NCBI GenBank assembly: GCA_963170055.1
Contig: CAUJGJ010000376.1
Span: 105,001 to 115,000 of the forward strand
DNA: 10,000 nt
From: Halisarca cf. caerulea
Taxonomy: Eukaryota; Porifera; Demospongiae; Chondrillida; Halisarcidae
Direction of reading: 5' to 3'
The notes under the pieces are model-generated. The model saw only the letters and a list, made by a program, of their open reading frames with translations. It did no database searches and was not told where the DNA came from. The position numbers and the translations under genes were made by a program. Every line of letters begins with the position of its first letter. Position 1 is the stretch's first letter. Of the stretch, positions 1 through 10,000 are shown one piece after another.

Positions 1-171
1 ATCGGATGGATATGGTGAGCAGATGTAATGGATCGGATGGATATGCGGCTGAAAAAGTGCTCTCCAAAGCATGCGGGATTCTTCCCAGGATTAACCTGGC
101 CAGTTGCACAGCAAATATTTGAACATGGTTCTCTCTTGTCTTCTATTCTAGAGTTCACGTGGGCTCACTCC

Positions 172-456
172 AAATTGGCATGTAGGGGGTGGGGTGGGGT
201 GGTGCAGGTTGTGCTGTACTAAATTGGCATGTAGGGGGTGGGGTGGGGTGGTGCAGGTTGTGCTGTACTAAATTGGCATGTAGGGGGTGGGGTGGTGCAG
301 GTTGTGCTGTACTAAATTGGCATGTAGGGGGGGGGGGGAGGTGCAGGTTGTGCTGTACTAAATTGGCATGTAGGGGGGGGGGGGTGGTGCAGGTTGTGCT
401 GTACTAAATTGGCATGTAGGGGGGGGGGGGGGAGGTGCAGGTTGTGCCATACTAAA
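172..456. repeat. G-rich tandem repeat, about 6 copies, period 44-49 bp
   Basis: AAATTGGCATGTAGG recurs at 172, 221, 270, 314, 360 and 406, each followed by a poly-G/GGGGT block of variable length and GTGCAGGTTGTGCTGTACT. Spacing changes (49, 49, 44, 46, 46) come almost wholly from the G tracts. It lies in a USE1 intron and is C-rich in that transcript. The plus strand has runs of G able to form quadruplexes. No exon is recognised in 1-171; there a 14-bp direct repeat (ATCGGATGGATATG) occurs at 1 and 32. Confidence 0.9.
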
Positions 457-526
457 CTACATCCCAGGATAACCCCGCCATGACACACCCTTGCATGCTG
501 GCAACACCCCTCCCAAGCACACTAAC

Positions 527-1407
527 ATAGGCGTCCCCCTCGATAGTACCCTTGGCCATCAGGGTATTGCTCTTTAAAGCTTTGATACTGGTCAGCATGT
601 CCTCGGCTATCTGGTCCTGGATCTCTCTGTGCTTCTGTATGACCTCCTCCACATCATTCTCGATACCTCTGCAATGTAGATAGGGGAGGGGGTGAAAGAG
701 AGGAGGGTGATGGGGTGGGATGGGTGGGAGTGTGATGGGGTGAGAGAGAGGAGGGTGATGGGGTGGGATGGGTGGGAGTGTGATGGGGTGAGAGAGAGGA
801 GGGTGATGGGGTGGGATGAGTGGGAGTGTGATGGGGTGAGAGGAGTGGGGGTGAGAGAGGGGAGGGTGATGGGATGGGAGGGTTGGGGGTGAGAGGGGTG
901 AGGGGGTGAGGGGTGAAGTAGACAGGGAGAGGGAGTTTTTGGAGTGTATCAATACTTGATTATGTACTTGGTTTTAGTACAAATGTACATACATGTATTA
1001 TGCTTTGGCAGTTACATACACACCTATGCACATCCTTGTACGCATGCATGCATACACACACAGACACACAGACACACACACACACCTTGTGTGGCCTTGT
1101 CTGTGGCTTATACCCGATTCTGGAACAGCAATTCCACATCAAAAATACTCAGTAAGCAAAACTTGTCCATGACATCTTCACACAATGGTAGGTGCATAAA
1201 CATCAAGCACACACATTGCAGGAAGAACCTCACCTGAAGACTGGGTAGGAGAATGGTACAAGGAAGTGACACTGTAGACCAACAGTACATGCAAAAGCTC
1301 GTCCACACTAGCAGCCTCAAACGTACATGCATGTACGCTGTATAGTGCTCTCAGTTGGATAAGTGTGTATTGTACACACATGGACATACATATGTGCATG
1401 TATATAG

Positions 1408-1483
<76 letters not shown>

Positions 1484-1738
1484 CATCTGCACATACTGTA
1501 TACACATACGTATTTGATTACCATTCCAAACAGCTCCGCTCTCTCTGAGACCTGGTGCTCAAAGTTAAGACTGGGTGGAGCTGAACTGCCATCCACAGTG
1601 GAGACTTGGGTGCTGAGCACGCCTTCTGTTACCATCCTTTCTTCTTGAACTACCTATAGCAAAGTATATGATGATACACACACACACACAAATACACGCA
1701 CACACACGCACACACACACACATACACACAAATACATG

Positions 1739-1793
<55 letters not shown>

Positions 1794-4050
1794 CGTACCT
1801 TAGCCCTACTTTCAACCAATTGCTTCAAAATGTTTCGACGGAGCTTGAAAGTCTTTACTAATTCTTTGTCAATTCTATAAAGAAACAAATTTACTCAAAT
1901 CTCAACTGCCAACATATTCAAAAGCAATGTATCCAACTAAACACACACAAAAACTTCTCTACTTCAGCCACTATGAGATCAAGAGAATTAGGACGGATGA
2001 GAGGGAAGGCCGGAATAGGTATGTAGGGCCAGTGACTTTCAAGACTAGAGTGGAACTTGCTCAGTGCGTACCTCAAAGGGGGCACAAATCAGTACTTATT
2101 ATCAGAGGTACTAGCTATCAGGGTTGGTTTATGTACGTGAGGTATACACAGGGACAGAATGAGGAGTACTTACTATCCAGGAGTGTGTACTAAACCAGGT
2201 ACTGTACTTACAATCAGGGTTGGTTTGTGTACACGAGGTACACACAGGGACAGAATGAGGAGACTTACTATCCAGGAGTACGTACTAAACCAGGTACTTA
2301 CCATCAGGGTTGGTTTACGTACATGAGGTATACACAGGGACAGAATGAGGAGTACTTACCATTTGGAAGAACGCACGTCTACATGTACTAAACCGGGTAC
2401 TTACTAAGCAAGTTCCATCGTAAACAGAATGTCCAGTTCATGCAGTATGACCAACATACAGAGGCTAAGGTTAGAGAGGTCCCACTGTGTACACATACAT
2501 ATACACATGTATGGAAGGACATCACACATCACATGCATACCCTGATGTGTTACTGTGAGCCTCTTCATCCAGTTCCATGATTCCACTGTCCAACACACTC
2601 ATGTACTGTGGGTGTACACGACAGGAGAGAAAGGAACAAGTACACATGCAAGTACGTATGTATGTGTGTACGTATGTATGTGCGTACGTATGTATGTATG
2701 TGTGTACGTATGTACGTATGTGTGTACGTATGTATGTGTGTACGTGTGTATATGTATGTGCACGTGTGTATGTGTGTACGTATGTATGCGTGTACATATG
2801 TATGTGTGTACATACGTATGTGTGTATGTACGTATGTGTGTGTACATACGTATGTGTGTACGTATGTATGTGTGTACGTACATATGTATGGTGATGACAA
2901 CGTTACACGCAAATCATGAGGTGTGTCACACAACAACACAAGAGAAACATGCATACGCATGTACACATGACTAAATTGTTGGATGATATGAAATACACGC
3001 AGTAAACCAGGGATTTATGGTAAACTAGATAAGCAATTCAGAGCTGGTTACTGAGGTTGGTGGAGTAGAGGGGTTGGTGGAGTAGAGGGGTTGGCGGAGT
3101 AGAGGGGTTGGTGGATTAGAGGGGTTGGTGGAGTAGAGGGGTTGGCGGAGTAGAGGGGTTGGTGGAGTAGAGGGGTTGGTGGAGTAGAGGGGTTGGTGGA
3201 GTAGAGGGGTTGGTGGAGTAGAGGGGTTGGTGGAGTAGAGGGGTTGGTGGAGTAGAGGGGTTGGTGGAGTAGAGGGGTTGGTGGAGTAGAGGGGTTGGTG
3301 GAGTAGAGGGGTTGGTGGAGTAGAGGGGTTGGTGGAGTAGAGGGGTTGGTGGATTAGAGGGTTGGTGGAGAAGTGGGGTTGGTGGAGTAGAAGGGGTGGT
3401 GGAGTAGAGGGGTTGGTGGAGTAGAGGGGTTGGTGGAGTAGTGGGGTTGGTGGAGTAGAAGGGGTGGTGGAGTAGAGGGGTTGGTGGAGTAGAGGGGATG
3501 GTGGAGTAGAGGGGTTGGCGGAGTAGAGGGGTTGGTGGAGTAGAGGGGTTGGTGGAGTAGAGGGGTTGGCGGAGTAGAGGGGTTGGTGGAGTAGTGGAGT
3601 AGAGAGGTTGGTGGAGGAGAGGGGTTGGTGGAGTAGAGAGTTTGGCGATGTACTGTACGTAACCCCGTGTGTGTGGTTATAGGTTCCTTGCTCTATGAAC
3701 TGTTGAATAATAAATTATAGAATGTCTCATTAATTGCAGTATCTATGATTACACATGTACAGTACATTGTAATGCCTCCCTACATTGACATACGTGCGTA
3801 CGTCCCTACTACTGTTGCAAATGATTTTAAAAGGCTCTCTCGAATTACCCACATTTAATGCTACAAACACACAAACTTTGGTACAAATTAGTCCATCCAT
3901 GACTGACTACACCTTTCTCAGCTTCCATATTGGAACTCTTTCCGCGTGTTCCGAGTCACCTTTGGCGTCCACTAGGTCCTGGCAGCGTGAGATCAGTCGC
4001 TGGATATTCTTTTGAAGAATTTGAGGAGTCCTTACATGCTTACTAGGCAT
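527..4050 (-). CDS. USE1: USE1 orthologue (ER SNARE of retrograde transport), 5' exons; 3' end off window
   Basis: USE1 is an ER tail-anchored SNARE that works with syntaxin-18, BNIP1/SEC20 and SEC22B in fusion of Golgi-derived vesicles with the ER. Minus-strand exons by splice signal and phase: 4050-3913 (46 codons, ends phase 0), 2605-2541 (phase 2), 1874-1799 (phase 0), 1653-1522 (44 codons), 668-527. The first four join in one open frame. Exon 1 begins MPSKHV and carries NIQRLISRCQDL, like the conserved USE1 N-terminus, and ends WKLRK. Exon 2 continues YMSVLDSGIMEL, matching the place where the vertebrate protein reads WRLEKYVGALEDML. Exon 4 ends ERAELFGM, like the conserved ELLG. The 668-527 exon carries VEEVIQKHREIQDQIAEDML and then LKSNTLMAK, close to vertebrate VLQRHQNLQEKLAEEML and LKTNTLAA. 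The linker between 1522 and 668 is unresolved. The 527 donor (TAT|gttagt) is weak but sits where homology stops. The SNARE helix and transmembrane anchor are expected left of position 1. Family comparisons are from memory. Confidence 0.85.
685..910. repeat. 48-bp G-rich minisatellite, about 3 full copies plus diverged tail
   Basis: AGGAGGGTGATGGGGTGGGA starts at 701, 749 and 797, exactly 48 bp apart, followed by a degenerate GTGAGAGG/GGGTGAG tail to about 910. On the USE1 sense strand it is a long pyrimidine-rich tract (CCCCATCACCCTCC) immediately before the acceptor at 669-670, so it may act as an extended polypyrimidine tract. The Pro/Ser/His-rich reading frame through it is a repeat artefact. 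Confidence 0.9.
1050..1086. repeat. Imperfect CA microsatellite in USE1 intron
   Basis: ACACACACAGACACACAGAC followed by ACACAC on the plus strand, i.e. a (GT)n-type tract on the USE1 sense strand, preceded by a CATGCATGCATA palindromic stretch. Confidence 0.85.
1411..1482. repeat. Pure (CA)36 microsatellite in USE1 intron
   Basis: Seventy-two uninterrupted bases of CA on the plus strand, (GT)n on the USE1 sense strand, starting about 40 bases downstream of the exon-4 donor at 1521-1520. Confidence 0.97.
1676..1792. repeat. CA microsatellite, interrupted then pure, in USE1 intron
   Basis: Imperfect CA with AATACACG/CATACA interruptions to about 1746, then an uninterrupted CA run to 1792. 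On the USE1 sense strand it is a GT tract that starts six bases after the exon-3 donor GTACGT, nearly fused to the 5' splice site. Confidence 0.95.
2100..2404. repeat. About 93-bp triple tandem repeat in USE1 intron 2
   Basis: ATCAGGGTTGGTTT starts at 2117, 2213 and 2303; each copy continues with a GAGGTATACACAGGGACAGA-type block, GAATGAGGAG, a CTTAC segment and TACTAAACCAGGTACT. Copies are 90-96 bp with few substitutions. On the USE1 sense strand the array contains six GTAAGT hexamers. A short diverged echo (AGTAAACCAGGGATTT) occurs near 3000. Reading frames through it show no recognised domain. Confidence 0.9.
2651..2888. repeat. TACGTA/TATGTA/TGTGTA low-complexity tract in USE1 intron 1
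   Basis: Alternating GTACGTATGTATGTGTGTAC on the plus strand, i.e. a CATACATACGTACAC-type tract on the USE1 sense strand, ending about 45 bases upstream of the exon-2 acceptor. It is rich in self-complementary TACGTA. The long Cys/Val/Tyr or Thr/His/Ile frames on both strands are products of the repeat. Confidence 0.95.
3057..3645. repeat. 17-bp minisatellite, about 35 copies, in USE1 intron 1
   Basis: Unit TTGGTGGAGTAGAGGGG repeats in tandem with point variants (GGCGG, GGATTA, AGTGGGG, AAGGGG). Many central copies are identical, implying recent homogenisation. There are no unique spacers, so it is not a CRISPR-like array. The plus strand is G-rich; the USE1 transcript strand is C/T-rich. 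The rest of intron 1, 3646-3912, shows only AT-rich unique sequence. Confidence 0.97.
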
Positions 4051-4085
4051 TATCTCTACATACAATACAGATTGATTAGCAGCAA

Positions 4086-4115
4086 TCAGAAAATGAGGGA
4101 GAACGTGGTGGCCAT
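4086..4115 (-). other. Possible 9-codon upstream ORF before USE1
   Basis: On the USE1 sense strand an ATG with A at -3 and G at +4 (acaaaaATGGCC) opens nine codons and stops at TGA, 35 bp before the USE1 start codon. If the leader extends this far it could lower USE1 translation. The transcription start is unknown, so this is only a candidate. Confidence 0.25.
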
Positions 4116-4561
4116 TTTTGTAGAGGCGGAGTCCTTAATAAATGAGTAGAGTTTCCCCCATTTGTTGTTTTCTATAGACCCATATACCCCTTTACACAAC
4201 ACAGGTGGATCACTTATGAAGGTTCGTGTATTTAGAGAGAGACTTTGATAAGATTATAGGGCAATTTTGTGCAAGTGTGTAGCCGCCACTGGGCAACATC
4301 TGTAGTTTTCGTTTGATGTGTTATCGAAATCAGTTTGAGACTTATCAACGGAGCAGGTTGTAGCTTGCACCATGACATGTTTTCTTTCTCGATAAGTTCC
4401 ATAAGAAACAATTTACATGTGATGTGCAGTGTGTATATATTTTAGAGGACGGGTGGTAACTGTTATATTGTCCGTGTAAGTCATCCTGTGGTTTATGTGA
4501 AAGGTTTGGGGTGGAAGTTATCCGCTTCTTGAAGTGATGTAACTCTTCCCTGCTCTTGCAG

Positions 4562-4629
4562 GATTAGGAGTGCAAGCTCCTTTGGTCCTTCTAACCACAA
4601 ACACCGTCGACCGAATTAGCCGTCTTCAG
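4562..4629 (+). other. Orphan exon-like segment, unidentified
   Basis: A 68-bp segment is bounded by a good acceptor (ttccctgctcttgcag) and a good donor (CTTCAG|gtgggt). Only one of the three plus-strand frames is open across it: 22 codons starting LGVQAPLVLLTTNTVDR and ending ISRLQ, phase 0 at the donor. I recognise no protein family. It does not splice in frame to GCN2 exon 1. It could be a non-coding GCN2 leader exon, an exon of an unrecognised small gene, a pseudogene remnant or chance. Confidence 0.3.
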
Positions 4630-5020
4630 GTGGGTCTCTTCTTGTAGTGATGTCACCGATAATCCTTAAATTTTCCAAAATTTAATAATTACATTATTCA
4701 TCATTAATTTTTATTTTATATCATCACCATTGATTCATTCCTATTCGTGTAGGTAGCATTATTATGCCTAAACGGATAATGGGTCTAAATGTATGTGGTG
4801 ACCTGTATTTGTCACTGCCGACTCAACTGACCGAGTTTAATTAGCAGTACTGTCATTGGCCAGACTCAACACTCAACACCTAACTCTTGTCCCTTGAGAT
4901 GTTTGTGTGCCTAGTGGGACCCCTGGATTTTTTTACTGCACAGTTTAGCTCTAGTGTGTGGGAGTGCTTTTGTCTGCTTGGCTGGTAACGCTTGTTAGTG
5001 ACACATGGAGTAACATGATT

Positions 5021-5021
<1 letters not shown>

Positions 5022-5116
<95 letters not shown>
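5022..5116. repeat. Pure CA microsatellite, about 47 copies, in the inter-gene region
   Basis: Ninety-five uninterrupted bases of CA on the plus strand, about 490 bp upstream of the GCN2 start codon. Confidence 0.98.
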
Positions 5117-5119
<3 letters not shown>

Positions 5120-5300
5120 TACTTGCGGCTCGATAGGTGAGCTCGCATGAAGTTAAGCTGTGGAGATGGGGTATGAACCCTGGATGGTGTACCAATTTGT
5201 GGATTTTTCTCTGCACCCCCTCCCACCAACTGAGGGAATAGAGGAAAAGATCACCTACTGCAGCCACCAGAACTGATTTCATTTTGATTTAATTTGATTG
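5120..5300 (+). mobile_element. Possible tRNA-derived SINE, weak
   Basis: GGGGTATGAACCCTGG near 5168 resembles a degenerate tRNA T-arm/B-box. The preceding GATAGGTGAGCTCGC resembles a D-arm, at about the right distance. The segment ends in an A/T-rich GATTTAATTTGATTG tail near 5300 and directly follows a CA array, a common SINE setting. The match is poor (two mismatches in the B-box core) and no target duplication was seen. Confidence 0.22.
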
Positions 5301-5400
5301 TACGTTGATGTAGTGTGTATGTGTGTGTATAGTTGTGATACTGGTGTCCTTAACAGTGGCTATTGGCTAACCAGTCCTAATATGAAAGTATTACTATTAC

Positions 5401-5534
<134 letters not shown>

Positions 5535-5606
5535 ATGTGCATACAGTGGCATAAGATACTGGTGAACAGCCTTGCTAATTTGTACTCTGTAGGTGTTTTT
5601 CCCAGA

Positions 5607-9836
<4,230 letters not shown>

Positions 9837-9864
9837 GTACGTTACCACACCAAACACATCAACT

Positions 9865-9970
9865 TTGCCTGTGTATACATATGTATGTACATACGTACGT
9901 ATGTCTATGTTGCTACCACTTAAATGTATGTATATGTACACACATACATATGTGCATACACGCATATGTG
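9865..9970. repeat. TATGTA/TACGTA palindromic low-complexity tract in GCN2 intron 9
   Basis: Alternating ATACATATGTATGTACATAC and ACGTACGTATG, later CACATACATATGTGCATAC, resembling the tract in USE1 intron 1. Nothing else is recognised from 9837 to the window end. Confidence 0.8.
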
Positions 9971-10000
9971 AAAAATGTGTGTGATTTGAATGCTGGCATT

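Noticed and set aside
1..171. SNARE-helix exon of USE1 or a plus-strand exon after ttcttctattctag at about 150-164
   Set aside because: No frame on the minus strand resembles the USE1 SNARE motif or anchor, and the plus-strand acceptor-like site leads straight into the tandem repeat.
452..952. Continuous 166-residue minus-strand protein with a Pro/Ser/His N-terminal half
   Set aside because: Only 668-527 is USE1 coding. The rest upstream is the 48-bp minisatellite intron, with a clear acceptor between, and the tail past 527 loses homology.
1178..1635. Long frames encoding (CV)n or (HT)n across the CA/GT arrays, here and at 2522-2974, 4880-5282, 5360-5542, 5797-6159, 6894-7201 and 7354-7633
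   Set aside because: Alternating dinucleotide repeats are open in several frames on both strands by composition; there is no domain, and they lie in introns or the spacer.
2404..2450. Extra USE1 exon (HELDILFTMELA frame) between exons 2 and 3
   Set aside because: Exons 2 and 3 already join in perfect phase (TCAGG + A), and the candidate lacks a convincing acceptor.
3057..3645. CRISPR-like array
   Set aside because: 17-bp units abut with no unique spacers, in a eukaryotic intron; it is a minisatellite.

Overview
The window is animal nuclear DNA, most likely from an invertebrate. The genes are split into short exons (65-277 bp) with GT/AG introns, and the introns and spacer are packed with (CA)n/(GT)n microsatellites, G-rich minisatellites and small non-coding DNA transposons. 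A demosponge or similar early-branching animal would fit, but the sequence does not fix the taxon. There is no bacterial, viral or organellar gene organisation.

Two protein-coding genes lie head to head. On the minus strand, from 4050 leftward past the window edge, is a gene I recognise as USE1, the ER-localised Qc-SNARE-like protein of Golgi-to-ER retrograde transport. Exons are placed at 4050-3913, 2605-2541, 1874-1799, 1653-1522 and 668-527. A linker between the last two is unresolved, and the SNARE helix and membrane anchor are off the left edge. On the plus strand, from 5607 past the right edge, is the 5' part of a GCN2 (EIF2AK4) orthologue: nine exons encoding about 375 residues, with an N-terminal RWD domain, a charged linker and the first half of the degenerate kinase domain. 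The catalytic kinase, HisRS-like and C-terminal domains lie beyond 10000.

Layout: 1-526, USE1 intron with a ~46-bp G-rich tandem repeat; 527-4050, USE1 exons separated by a 48-bp minisatellite, CA arrays, a ~93-bp triple repeat carrying six GTAAGT motifs, a TACGTA/TATGTA tract and a ~35-copy 17-bp minisatellite; 4051-5606, the divergent inter-gene region with two CA arrays and one orphan exon-like segment (4562-4629); 5607-9836, GCN2 exons, with GT arrays after several donors, a pogo-like MITE in intron 3, a 739-bp terminal-inverted-repeat element with a 5-bp target duplication in intron 6, and intron 7 built from two tandem arrays that copy its own splice sites; 9837-10000, GCN2 intron 9.

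USE1 acts in ER membrane traffic and GCN2 in the amino-acid-starvation arm of the integrated stress response. They share a 1.56-kb divergent region, so co-regulation is possible but not shown. The most unusual features are the repeat arrays at splice sites: 13 tandem copies of the GCN2 exon-7 donor, three copies of the exon-8 acceptor region, a cluster of donor-like motifs in USE1 intron 2, and dinucleotide arrays whose polarity tracks the sense strand of each gene.
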